Source of the DNA: Salinigranum rubrum
Lineage (GTDB): Archaea; Halobacteriota; Halobacteria; Halobacteriales; Haloferacaceae
Direction of reading: 5' to 3'
Assembly (NCBI RefSeq): GCF_002906575.1
Contig: NZ_CP026309.1
Span: forward strand, 930,001-994,000
DNA length: 64,000 bases
Shown here: piece by piece, positions 42,267 to 50,185 of the stretch
How positions within the stretch are numbered: the first letter of the stretch is position 1
Layout: each line of letters starts with the position of its first letter
Notes under the pieces: generated by a model
The model's input: only the letters and a program-made list of their open reading frames with translations
Told to the model about the DNA's origin: nothing
Databases searched by the model: none
Position numbers and translations under genes: made by a program

Positions 42267-43061
42267 CTAAACCCCGTCGCTCGGCTCGACGCGCTCGCTC
42301 TCCGGGTCCCACCGCACCTTCCCTTCGACCGCGAGCTTCTCGACGTGGGCGCGGACGGTGGCGATAGCGAGTGAGCGAACCCCCGAGACGTCCTTGTCGT
42401 AGGCCGCATCGACCACCTCGCCGAGGGTTCGCGCGCCGGCGTCGACCGCCGCTCGGACGCGCGCCTCGCGGGCGAGTCGGTGGTCGATGAGGCGGTCGAG
42501 CGTCGCGCGCGGGTCGTCGATGTGCGGGCCGTGTCCCGGGTGGAGTCGGGCGGGAGCGCGTGCCCGGAGGCGACGAAGACTCGTCAGATACGCGCGCATG
42601 TCGCCCTCGGGCGCGCCGACGACGACGCTCCCTTCGGCGACGGCGAGGTCGCCACAGAGTATCTCGTTCCCGTCCTCGCGGACCTCGAACGCGACGTGGT
42701 CGCGCGCGTGCCCGGGCGTGTCGAGCACTGTCACCGACCCGTCGTCGGTGTCGATGACGGTTCCCTCGGCCATCACCCGGTCGGGCGTGAGGCCGGCGGC
42801 GGCCTCGAACGCGCGTTCGCGTCCGCGACGCGCCCACACCGTCGCGCCCGTCTCGGCCGCGTAGTGGGCGACGCCGCCGACGTGGTCCGGGTGGGTGTGC
42901 GTGACCGCCAGGTGTTCGACGGTGTGCCCCGTGAGGAGCGCGTCGAGGTCGGCGTGTCGCGCCGGCGGGTCGACGAGGAGGGCGCGGTCGCTGCCGACGA
43001 GGTAGCTGTTCGTCGTCCCGGTGGGGACGGATCGGTCGACTGGAACGGCGGTGTGCTGCAC
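42267..43061 (-). CDS. MBL-fold metallo-hydrolase (LACTB2-like)
   Basis: A 264-aa metallo-beta-lactamase fold enzyme with a GTG start (MQHTAVPVD). Zinc ligands: THTHPDHVGG (about 54-63), DTPGHARDH (about 114-122), CGDLAV and LHPGHGPHIDDP (about 172-183). The C-terminal winged-helix-like region (RTLGEVVDAAYDKDV and VRAHVEKLAVEGKVRW) is the LACTB2-type extension, known from RNases and hydrolases. Probable substrates are nucleic-acid ends or thioesters; not resolved here. First gene of a pair with the YkgJ-type gene. Confidence 0.88.
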   Translation of the reverse strand: MQHTAVPVDRSVPTGTTNSYLVGSDRALLVDPPARHADLDALLTGHTVEHLAVTHTHPDHVGGVAHYAAETGATVWARRGRERAFEAAAGLTPDRVMAEGTVIDTDDGSVTVLDTPGHARDHVAFEVREDGNEILCGDLAVAEGSVVVGAPEGDMRAYLTSLRRLRARAPARLHPGHGPHIDDPRATLDRLIDHRLAREARVRAAVDAGARTLGEVVDAAYDKDVSGVRSLAIATVRAHVEKLAVEGKVRWDPESERVEPSDGV

Positions 43062-43194
43062 GGAAAAGGTGGTACGTGGTCAGTCGTGTCTGTGGACGGT
43101 TCGGGTGTCGAGGTTTCGTACGGTCTCCCGTCGCCGTGTCCCGGCCGCCGCCCCCGGGGCGACGACGACCGGGACCGACCGACAACAGGCCCTC

Positions 43195-43467
43195 TCAGGT
43201 GTTGAGGTAGTACACCTGCTTCCGGGCGTCCTTGAAGCTGTACCGCGAGGAGACGAGGTCGGACTCCTCCAGACGGTTGAGCGCGTACCGGACGGTCCGG
43301 TCGGGCAGGAGCGACTCCTCGGCGAGTTGCCCCTGTGAGAGCGGTGCGTCCATCTGCAGGACCTTGGCGACGAGCTTCGCGCTCGGCGGGAGTTCGCGGA
43401 GCCGCTCGCGGAATTCGGTTTCGGACAAGAGCTTCTCGGCCTCTCCCTCTGCGGTACTGGTGCTCAT
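43195..43467 (-). CDS. Small winged-helix transcriptional regulator (MarR/TrmB-like)
   Basis: A 90-aa DNA-binding protein. After an acidic arm it has LPPSAKLVAKVLQMDAPLSQGQLAEESLLPDRTVRYALNRLEESDLV, a complete helix-turn-helix, then the wing RYSFKDARKQVYYL. It has no ligand-binding domain, so it may act as a constitutive or dimerisation-dependent regulator. Haloarchaeal relatives are widespread and named only by fold. It is divergent from the methyltransferase gene, and a common AT-rich region (about 43500-43555) lies between them. Confidence 0.85.
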   Translation of the reverse strand: MSTSTAEGEAEKLLSETEFRERLRELPPSAKLVAKVLQMDAPLSQGQLAEESLLPDRTVRYALNRLEESDLVSSRYSFKDARKQVYYLNT

Positions 43468-43772
43468 ACCGACCGTAGAGCGACGCCGTGTGGTAAAGGT
43501 TAGCTACATGTGTGACAAAACAATCCGTACACCTTATACACATAATAATTACACGACGCCGGCGCCCGGTCGGCCGGCGGCCGGGAGCCGTCGCACACAG
43601 GGGAGTACGAAACCACGCGTCCGAACGCGTCTGCGCGTCCGCTGACATCCGCGCGGTCGACGCTGACCGACGCGCTCGGTGCGGCACGCCGTTCCAGTGC
43701 GCTCGTGCGCTGGCTGTTCGTCGTTCACGTTCCAGTACGTTCATAGTGGAGGCGCTCACAGAACCGGTACGA

Positions 43773-44522
43773 GTGAAAGGAAAAGAGTGGTACAAGGCGG
43801 ACGACGTCGCCGAAGAGTACGACTCGAAACGCTTCTCACGCGGGGGTCGGCTCATCGACCGCCGGGAGAAGGGTGCGGTGCTCGATGCGCTCTCACCGGT
43901 CGACGGGAAGCGCGTCCTCGAAATCGCGTGCGGCACCGGCCGGTTTTCGGTCACGCTCGCCGAACGCGGCGCGGACGTCGTCGGGCTCGACATCTCCCGG
44001 GCGATGCTCACGCAGGGCCGTCAAAAGGCCCACGAAGCGGGTGTCGCCGACCACATCTCGTTCCTGCTCGGGGACGCCGCCCGACTGCCGTTTCCGGACA
44101 ACTACTTCGACGCCGTGTTCGCGATGCGCTTCTTCCACCTCGCGGACACCCCCGCGAAGTTCCTCGCGGAGATGGCCCGCGTCTCGAAGGGACAGGTCTT
44201 CTTCGACACGTTCAACGACTTCTCCACGCGGGTCGTCTACAACTGGCTCCTCCCGATGGGCTCGCACCTGTACTCCCGCGAGGACGTCGAACGGCTCGTC
44301 GAGGGCGCCGGGCTCTCGCTCGCCACCGAGTCACACGACTTCGTCGTCCCCTACGGCGTGTACCGGAAGATCCCCGGCGCCATCGCCTCCGACATCCGCT
44401 CCGTCGACACGGCCGTCGGCGACACGAGCGTCGGCGAGCGACTCGCTTCCGTCTCGTACTGGAACGCCGAGGTTCCGGAACTGGACGGTGAGGCGGTCGA
44501 ACGGGCCAGCGAGGCGGAATAG
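43773..44522 (+). CDS. Class I SAM-dependent methyltransferase
   Basis: A 249-aa enzyme. Motif I is VLEIACGTGRFSVTLAERGADVVGLDIS (about 47-74), then the acidic GDAARLPFPDNYFDAVFAMRFFH (about 100-122) and RVSKGQVFFDTF. This is the ubiquinone/menaquinone- or small-molecule type of Rossmann methyltransferase; the substrate is unknown. The start is a GTG at 43773 (VKGKEWYKADDV), which matches relatives beginning at KGKEW; a GTG at 43746 is the alternative. Confidence 0.85.
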   Translation: MKGKEWYKADDVAEEYDSKRFSRGGRLIDRREKGAVLDALSPVDGKRVLEIACGTGRFSVTLAERGADVVGLDISRAMLTQGRQKAHEAGVADHISFLLGDAARLPFPDNYFDAVFAMRFFHLADTPAKFLAEMARVSKGQVFFDTFNDFSTRVVYNWLLPMGSHLYSREDVERLVEGAGLSLATESHDFVVPYGVYRKIPGAIASDIRSVDTAVGDTSVGERLASVSYWNAEVPELDGEAVERASEAE

Positions 44523-44536
44523 CGGCGGAGCGGCCG

Positions 44537-44544
44537 GATTTAAG
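44537..44544 (+). promoter_or_regulatory. TATA box of the 44568 gene
   Basis: GATTTAAG lies 24-31 bases before the ATG at 44568, consistent with a leaderless transcript, and only 15 bases after the methyltransferase stop. Confidence 0.55.
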
Positions 44545-44567
44545 TGTTCGCTCGCCGACGGACGGAC

Positions 44568-45485
44568 ATGGACCTCTCGGTAGTCGTTCCGACGCTCAAC
44601 GGGCGTGATCGGCTGGCCACCAGCCTCGACTCGCTGGCCGCCCACGCTCCCGACGCCGAGGTGGTCGTGGTCAACGGCCCCTCGGCGGACGGGACGACCG
44701 GGATGGTGCGCGACCGTGACGACGTCGACGTTCTCGTCGAACTCTCCGCGCGGACGCTGAACGTCGCCCGGAACGCCGGTATCCAGGCCGCGAGCGGCGA
44801 CGCCGTCGCCTTCCTCGGGTACGACTTCGCCGTCGAACCGGGGTGGGCCGACGCCCTCTGCGACCGGTTGGTCGAAGACCCCGTCGTCACCGGGCCGACC
44901 CGCCGCCGCGTCTACGGCGGCCAGACCGCCGACGCCCCCGAACGACGCCGCATCTGCAAGCGCGACGTCACGTACTTCGACGGCGGCAACGTCGCCTTTC
45001 GAAGGAACGCCCTCGACGACCTCGACGGGTTCGACGAGTACCTCCAGACCGGCGGTGCGCGCGACGCCGCCCACCGCCTCGCGGGCCTCGGCTACGGCGT
45101 CGCGTGGGAACCGGAGATGCAGGTGTCGCTCGAACACGAGACCGACGGCGGCGTCGAGACCCGCGACTGGGAGTGGAAGTATCGTGCGCTCGCGTACCGC
45201 CTCGTGAAGAACTACGGCCTCAGGCCGGAGGTCGCTCGGCGGACGCTCCGCCACGCCGGGTCGGACGCGCTGTCGACCGCGAAGGACGTGTTGCGGGGGG
45301 AGTCGGTGCCGACGTCGTGGTTCGGCACCAGCCGGTCGGTCACCGTCGGTATCACGATGGGTTTCCGCGACGGCCTCGTCGCCCGCGCCCGCGACCGGAC
45401 GCCGACGCGCAATCCCCGCGGCGTCTCGACCCGCGCCGACCGCGCCGTCGCACAGTACGACTGGCGGCAGTCCTCCTCCCAGTAG
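44568..45485 (+). CDS. Glycosyltransferase family 2
   Basis: A 305-aa GT-A enzyme starting DLSVVVPTLNGRDRLATSL. The donor site includes EVVVVNGPSADGTT and the NVARNAGIQAASGDAVAFL segment, and the acceptor part has FDGGNVAFRRNALDDLDGFDEYL. The usual DxD is replaced by GYDFAVEP. There is no membrane anchor in the N terminus. It probably transfers a nucleotide-activated sugar in cell-surface glycan assembly (inference). A TATA box precedes it, so it is a separate unit from the upstream methyltransferase. Confidence 0.85.
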   Translation: MDLSVVVPTLNGRDRLATSLDSLAAHAPDAEVVVVNGPSADGTTGMVRDRDDVDVLVELSARTLNVARNAGIQAASGDAVAFLGYDFAVEPGWADALCDRLVEDPVVTGPTRRRVYGGQTADAPERRRICKRDVTYFDGGNVAFRRNALDDLDGFDEYLQTGGARDAAHRLAGLGYGVAWEPEMQVSLEHETDGGVETRDWEWKYRALAYRLVKNYGLRPEVARRTLRHAGSDALSTAKDVLRGESVPTSWFGTSRSVTVGITMGFRDGLVARARDRTPTRNPRGVSTRADRAVAQYDWRQSSSQ

Positions 45486-45497
45486 CCGCTCCCCCCG

Positions 45498-46322
45498 TCA
45501 CGCCGACGACGCGAGCCCCGGAAACACCCGCACGGCGTTCTTCTCGAACGCGCGGCGCATCAGGTCCTCGCTCACGTCGAGCGTGAGCAGTTCCATCACG
45601 CTGACGTTCGGGTGTGTCGCCGGCGCGCCCGACCCGAACAGCACCCGGTCGGGGTGTTCGAGGAGCCCCCGTTCGAGCACGTCCCGGTAGCGGACGAAGC
45701 TCGTCTCGACGTAGAGGCCGTCGTACTGGTCGAGCAGGTCGACGGCCGCGTGCATCCGCTCGCGGTCGAGCGGGTAGCCGCCGAACCGCTCCAGCACCAC
45801 CGGGAACGAGTACCGGAGGAGCGTCGCCTCCACCGCCGCGAGAGTGAAGCCGTCCCCGGCGCGGACCACGACGGGGAGGCCCACGCTGTCGAGACGGTCG
45901 AGCGTCTCCTCGTCGGGGAGGCCGTCGTGTGCCGGGTCGAGCGTGAACCCGTGGAACCGGTCGCCGTAGCCGTACTGCTCGACGTCGTCCGGCGTGGTGT
46001 GGTGGTCCGCGCGCGAGGCGGTGAGGTTCCGAAGGCGGGCGGCGGGGCGGTCGCTGGGGTCGCGCGGCCCCGTGAGTCGCGCCAGCGGGACGAACGGCCG
46101 GTCGACGCTCAGCCGCGCCACCGCGTTGTTCACCCTGAGGTAACCCTCCCCTCTCGGACGGGGCCCCGGCGCGACGAGTGCCCTGACGACGCCCGCCTGG
46201 TGGAACTCGCGTTCGAGACGCTCGGGACCCATCTCGCGCCCGAACCGGGCGCTCTCGTCGCCGTTCGGGTCGAGCCGCGCGCGGACGTCGACCACGCGAA
46301 AGCCGTGTTCCAGTTCCAGCAT
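45498..46322 (-). CDS. Amidohydrolase-fold protein, first metal-binding motif lost
   Basis: A 274-aa TIM-barrel protein related to the amidohydrolase-2 group. It contains a GFTLDPAHDGLPDEETLDRLDSVGLPVVV strand-helix unit, EVTSFV-like YVETSFVRYRDVL and the terminal HPDRVLFGSGAPATHPN. The HxH that normally coordinates metal after the first strand (DVHxHL) is Arg-Ala-Arg here (VVDVRARLDP, about residues 12-18). It may therefore be inactive as a metalloenzyme or use another site. The gene is divergent from the thermosome gene. Confidence 0.7.
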   Translation of the reverse strand: MLELEHGFRVVDVRARLDPNGDESARFGREMGPERLEREFHQAGVVRALVAPGPRPRGEGYLRVNNAVARLSVDRPFVPLARLTGPRDPSDRPAARLRNLTASRADHHTTPDDVEQYGYGDRFHGFTLDPAHDGLPDEETLDRLDSVGLPVVVRAGDGFTLAAVEATLLRYSFPVVLERFGGYPLDRERMHAAVDLLDQYDGLYVETSFVRYRDVLERGLLEHPDRVLFGSGAPATHPNVSVMELLTLDVSEDLMRRAFEKNAVRVFPGLASSA

Positions 46323-46352
46323 CCTCTAGCTGTCACTGTCGCCGGGGCGGAC

Positions 46353-46358
46353 TATAAG
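46353..46358 (-). promoter_or_regulatory. TATA-like element of the 46322 gene
   Basis: TATAAG in the plus-strand sequence (CTTATA on the minus strand) lies about 31-36 bases before the minus-strand ATG at 46322. Spacing fits a short leader. Confidence 0.45.
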
Positions 46359-46472
46359 CCAGCGGGGTGAGGACGGCCCGTCGCACGAGCCAGTCCCCGT
46401 GTCTCGTCTCCCAGGTGCGACTCGTGCACACACGTCCCTTGCTACGCAGTCATGCGGTTTTGGCAGGCAAAT

Positions 46473-46490
46473 CGAAGAAACGCTTATATA
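46473..46490 (+). promoter_or_regulatory. Heat-shock-type promoter of the thermosome gene
   Basis: CGAA (46473-46476) lies seven bases upstream of a strong TATA box TTATATA (46484-46490), which is about 30 bases before the ATG at 46520. A CGAA word followed by the TATA box is the arrangement described for Haloferax cct1-type heat-shock promoters. The start codon would lie a few bases inside the transcript. Confidence 0.7.
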
Positions 46491-46519
46491 GAACTGCAAA
46501 CCATCTACTGGTGATTACT

Positions 46520-48097
46520 ATGTCATCCCGCATGCAGCAGGGCCAGCCGTTGTTCATTCTCGCAGAGGGCAGCCAGCGAACCCGCGGCCAGTCCGCACAG
46601 GACTCGAACATCCGTGCCGGCCGGGCGGTCGCCAGCGCCGTACGCACCACCCTCGGCCCCCGAGGGATGGACAAGATGCTCGTCGACTCCTCGGGAGAGG
46701 TCGTCATCACCAACGACGGGGCGACCATCCTCAACAAGATGGACATCGAGCACCCCGCCGCGCAGATGATCGTCGAGGTCGCCGAGACCCAAGAGGACGA
46801 GGTCGGTGACGGCACCACCACCGCGGCCGTCCTCACAGGGGAGCTCCTCGCGAAAGCCGAGAACCTCCTCGACGACGACATCCACCCGACGGTCATCGTC
46901 GAAGGGTACACCGAGGCCGCCCGCCTCGCCCAGGACGCCATCGACGCGCAGGTGCTGGACGTCGACCTCGACGACGACCTCCTCGTGAAGGTGGCCGAGT
47001 CCTCCATGACAGGTAAGGGCACCGGCGACGTCACCGCCGACGTCCTCGCCCAGCACGTCGTCCGCGCCGTCCGGATGGTTTACGACGACGCCGAGCGGTT
47101 CGACCGCGACGACATCAACGTCCACACCCGGACGGGCGCCTCCTCGTCGGCGACCGAACTCGTCGAGGGCGTCATCATCGACAAGGAGCCAGTCAACGAC
47201 GAGATGCCCCGCTCCGTCGAGGACGCGACCGTGGCAGTCGTCGACGTGAAGCTCGACGTCCGCAAGGCCGAGGCCGACACCGAGTACAACATCTCCTCGG
47301 TCGAACAGCTCACCGCGGCGCTCGACGCCGAGGAAAGCGAACTGCGGTCGTACGCCACCTCGCTGAAGGAGGCGGGCGTCGACGTCGTGTTCTGCACGAA
47401 GTCCATCTCGGACCGCGTCGCGAACTACCTCGCGAAGGAGGGTATCCTCGCGTTCAAGAGCGTCAAGAAGTCGGACGCGCGCCGCATCGCCCACGCGACG
47501 GGCGCGAAGCGCCTCGGCTCTGTCACTGACATCGACACCGACGACTTCGGCCACGCCGAGTCGGTCTCCATCGAGAAGTACGGCGAGGACGAACTCACGT
47601 TCGTCGAGGGCGGCGCGGCCTCGAAGTCGGTGACGCTCCTCCTGCGCGGCGGCACCGAGCACGTCGTCGACGAACTGGAGCGCGCCATCAACGACGCCAT
47701 CGACGTCACCATCGCCGCCATCGACAAGGGCGGTGTCGTCCCGGGCGCGGGCTGCACCGAGGTCGCCATCGCCGACCACCTCCGGTCGGAGGCGGCGGGC
47801 ATCGAAGGAAGAAAACAGCTCGCGGTCGAGGCGTTCGCGGACGCGGTCGAGGCGCTCCCGCGCACGCTCGCGGAGAACGTCGGCATGGACCCCATCGACG
47901 CACTGGTCGATCTGCGCTCGCGGTACGAGAGCGAGGGTCGCGCGGGCGTCGTCGCCACCGGCCGCTTCGGTGAGATCGGCGACCCCGTCGAGCACGGCGT
48001 CCTCGACCCCGCCGCGGTGAAGCGCGAGGCCGTCGAGTCGGCGACCGAGGCCGCGACGATGATCCTCCGCATCGACGACGTCATCGCCGCCGAGTAA
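46520..48097 (+). CDS. Thermosome subunit (group II chaperonin), Cct3-like
   Basis: A 525-aa chaperonin subunit of the double-ring, ATP-driven folding machine. Signature blocks are present: ATP-binding VRTTLGPRGMDKMLVDSSG, TNDGATILNKMDIEHPAAQM, VGDGTTTAAVLTGELL and the lid/apical region, then GGVVPGAGCTEVAIADHLR near the C terminus. The C-terminal Gly-Gly-Met-rich tail of typical thermosomes is missing: the protein ends IDDVIAAE, as in the 524-residue Cct3 type of Haloferax (from memory). A heat-shock-type promoter lies just upstream. Confidence 0.93.
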   Translation: MSSRMQQGQPLFILAEGSQRTRGQSAQDSNIRAGRAVASAVRTTLGPRGMDKMLVDSSGEVVITNDGATILNKMDIEHPAAQMIVEVAETQEDEVGDGTTTAAVLTGELLAKAENLLDDDIHPTVIVEGYTEAARLAQDAIDAQVLDVDLDDDLLVKVAESSMTGKGTGDVTADVLAQHVVRAVRMVYDDAERFDRDDINVHTRTGASSSATELVEGVIIDKEPVNDEMPRSVEDATVAVVDVKLDVRKAEADTEYNISSVEQLTAALDAEESELRSYATSLKEAGVDVVFCTKSISDRVANYLAKEGILAFKSVKKSDARRIAHATGAKRLGSVTDIDTDDFGHAESVSIEKYGEDELTFVEGGAASKSVTLLLRGGTEHVVDELERAINDAIDVTIAAIDKGGVVPGAGCTEVAIADHLRSEAAGIEGRKQLAVEAFADAVEALPRTLAENVGMDPIDALVDLRSRYESEGRAGVVATGRFGEIGDPVEHGVLDPAAVKREAVESATEAATMILRIDDVIAAE

Positions 48098-48224
48098 TCG
48101 GCTCGCTCTCGCCTTCTCTCTGGCCGATATCCGGTCGCTCTTCCGTTCCGCTGTCGAACACAGTGGCGCGAAAATAGCAGGGTGTGGTGCCGCTCACCGG
48201 CTTTTCTGCTCTTGGCTCGCTCGC

Positions 48225-48515
48225 TCAGCTTCTCGTCGCGGGCCCGACGGTCGGCGCCGTGAACGAACTCGTCACCTTGGCACAGCCTTCGATGCACGCG
48301 ACGAGCGCATCCCCCTCGAAGAGGTTGCTGCAGTGGATGACGCAGTTCTCGTAGTCGCCGACGTCCCCCGCTGCCGACGGCGCGACGAGCATCGCGTACA
48401 ACGCTCGCCCGTCGTCGAGCCCGACCTTCTTCGCGACGCTGTTCAGTTCCTCTCTCGTAACCGAAATCGTGACCTCCGCCGGTAGTTCGTCGTACGACTT
48501 GTCTTCGTCTGACAT
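48225..48515 (-). CDS. Small protein with twin CX3C motif, unknown
   Basis: A 96-aa protein that I do not recognise. The N-terminal part (DELPAEVTISVTREELNSVA) is acidic and strand/helix-like. Residues 58-78 contain Cys58, Cys62, Cys74 and Cys78 (CVIHC, eleven residues, CIEGC). The rest is Ser/Thr/Pro-rich. The spacing is that of twin CX3C helical-hairpin proteins or of a four-Cys metal site. There is no signal peptide. The start at 48515 is chosen because upstream codons lack the character of the rest. It stands alone downstream of the thermosome gene. Confidence 0.6.
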   Translation of the reverse strand: MSDEDKSYDELPAEVTISVTREELNSVAKKVGLDDGRALYAMLVAPSAAGDVGDYENCVIHCSNLFEGDALVACIEGCAKVTSSFTAPTVGPATRS

Positions 48516-48698
48516 GTGTCTCCCCGCCTTCGGGACGTCCAGAAGGCAGGAAACGTTCGTCGGCAGACGGCTTAGCTGCTCATTCGTTGTGTCGGGCACG
48601 TCGAACGGTTGAACTATTCATCGCCTTCGACGATTCTCCCCCGTCGGTACGGGGCCGCTCGCGTTCCGGTTTCCGAGTCCGCCGTCCGTCGCGTCTCC

Positions 48699-49478
48699 TC
48701 ACTCCTCGCGCTCGACGACGACTTCGTCGCCCGCCGAGAGCCCGAACGCCTCGTCGCCCCGTCCCCGGTTCACGTCACACTCGACGAACGCGTGGCTGCC
48801 GACGGTGACGAGTCGCTCGCCCTCCGCGACCGACGCGAACGACTCACCGACGGGGACCTCCTCGCCGTTCACCCGTACCCGGTCGCCGTCGTCGAGTCCA
48901 GCGAGGAACGCGCCCGGGACGTTCGTGATGGCGTTCCCGAAGTCGTCGACGACGAGCACCTCGCCACGAGCGGTCAGACCGTCGTCCGCGACGTCGGCTT
49001 CGGGGAGACGGTGGTCGACGTACTCCTCGGCGGGCGAGACGCGGTCGAGTTCCTCGATCCGGTCGGCGCCGACCTCGTGGACGGCCGCGGCGAGGGGGGC
49101 GAAGACGTCACGGCCGTGGAACGTGTTCGAGGCTGGCTCGTCGTACGCGTACGCGAAGACCTCGACGGCCTGCTCGCCAGCGAGCGCCCGCGCCGCGGGG
49201 AGAGCGACCCCGTTGTCGGGGGCGACGAGCGCGTGGTCGCCCGCGCGGACGGCGAGCGCGGCACGGTCGGTGCCGACGCCGGGGTCGACGACGAGGAGGT
49301 GCGTCGAAGGCGGAAACTCCGGGAGGACGAAGCGAGTCCAGAACGCGGCCGCGCGGACGTCCTGACGGGGGAGGTCGTGGGCGACGTCGACCAGCCGAAC
49401 CTGGGGGTCGTGCGAGAGGAGGACGCCGCGCATCGCGGCGGGGTACGGCGAACCGAAGTCCGAACTCAGCGTGATCAT
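48699..49478 (-). CDS. SAM hydroxide adenosyltransferase family protein (DUF62)
   Basis: A 259-aa enzyme that hydrolyses SAM to adenosine and methionine (relatives of the fluorinase/chlorinase). The start MITLSSDFGSPYPAAMRGVLL is canonical, with the SAM-site Asp in SSDFGS, VVDPGVGTDR (about 64) and the DNG-containing APDNGVA (about 87). VVDDFGNAITNV in the C-terminal domain is also conserved. The ATG at 49478 is preferred; a GTG at 49490 would overlap the nadM stop (GTGA). The gene is transcribed after nadM in the same direction, almost without a gap. Confidence 0.88.
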   Translation of the reverse strand: MITLSSDFGSPYPAAMRGVLLSHDPQVRLVDVAHDLPRQDVRAAAFWTRFVLPEFPPSTHLLVVDPGVGTDRAALAVRAGDHALVAPDNGVALPAARALAGEQAVEVFAYAYDEPASNTFHGRDVFAPLAAAVHEVGADRIEELDRVSPAEEYVDHRLPEADVADDGLTARGEVLVVDDFGNAITNVPGAFLAGLDDGDRVRVNGEEVPVGESFASVAEGERLVTVGSHAFVECDVNRGRGDEAFGLSAGDEVVVEREE

Positions 49479-49486
49479 CTCCGCTC

Positions 49487-50020
49487 TCACTCGGGGTCGC
49501 TCGTCGCGTCGCCGTTCGAGTCGGTCTCGGAGACGCGCTGGATGCGCTCGATACCGTCGATCTCCTCGACGATGTCGACGACAGGGGCGGGAACGAGCGA
49601 CCGCCAGTCCCCGTCCGACAGCATTCGCTCCCTGAGTTCGGCCCCTTCGAGGACGTCGCGGTTGAACATCGGCGACTGACGCACCTCGACGCCCGCCTCA
49701 CGGAAGAGTTGGATGACGAGCGGGTTGTTCGAGTACGCCACGTCGAACGTCGGCGACATCGACTGGACGTGGCTCACCCACACGGAGTTGCGGTCGAGGT
49801 CCTCGATGGGGACCGCGTAGCTGACGACGTCGAACTCGGCGACGGACTTGGTGACCATCATGACCCGTTCGCCGGCGGTGAAGGGGTTGCGCGGCGAGTG
49901 CGAGTCGCCCGCGGACCCGATGCCGAGTACGAGTTCGTCGACCTCCGCTGCGATCTCCTCGACCATCCTGTGGTGGCCGTTGTGATACGGCTGAAACCGT
50001 CCGATGTAGAACCCCCGCAT
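49487..50020 (-). CDS. nadM: Nicotinamide-nucleotide adenylyltransferase
   Basis: A 177-aa archaeal NadM, joining NMN with ATP to make NAD. The nucleotidyltransferase start GFYIGRFQPYHNGHHRMVEE holds the (H/T)xGH motif as HNGH at residues 13-16. The second motif is in SHSPRNPFTAGERVMMV, and the substrate loop DLDRNSVWVSHVQSMSP is present. The C-terminal tail is acidic. A TATA box at 50043-50052 gives a near-leaderless transcript. It is followed directly by the SAM-hydrolase gene. Confidence 0.93.
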   Translation of the reverse strand: MRGFYIGRFQPYHNGHHRMVEEIAAEVDELVLGIGSAGDSHSPRNPFTAGERVMMVTKSVAEFDVVSYAVPIEDLDRNSVWVSHVQSMSPTFDVAYSNNPLVIQLFREAGVEVRQSPMFNRDVLEGAELRERMLSDGDWRSLVPAPVVDIVEEIDGIERIQRVSETDSNGDATSDPE

Positions 50021-50042
50021 GGCAGAGTGGTTCTCCGCCGCC

Positions 50043-50052
50043 TTTTATAAAG
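50043..50052 (-). promoter_or_regulatory. TATA box of nadM
   Basis: ACTTTATAAA on the minus strand (50043-50052) lies 23-32 bases before the ATG at 50020. Confidence 0.6.
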
Positions 50053-50142
50053 TACACGAGTCTGCTCAGACGCCGAATTCACGTCGTAGCACCGCCGACG
50101 AGTGGGTTTGGGTGATGCGTTCGGAACGCCGACGGGGAGAAA

Positions 50143-50150
50143 GTATATCA
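50143..50150 (+). promoter_or_regulatory. TATA box of lonB
   Basis: GTATATCA (50143-50150) lies 36-43 bases before the ATG at 50186, consistent with a short leader. Confidence 0.55.
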
Positions 50151-50185
50151 GTCGCGCACCCCTGTCTCAGGATAGCAACGCTTCT

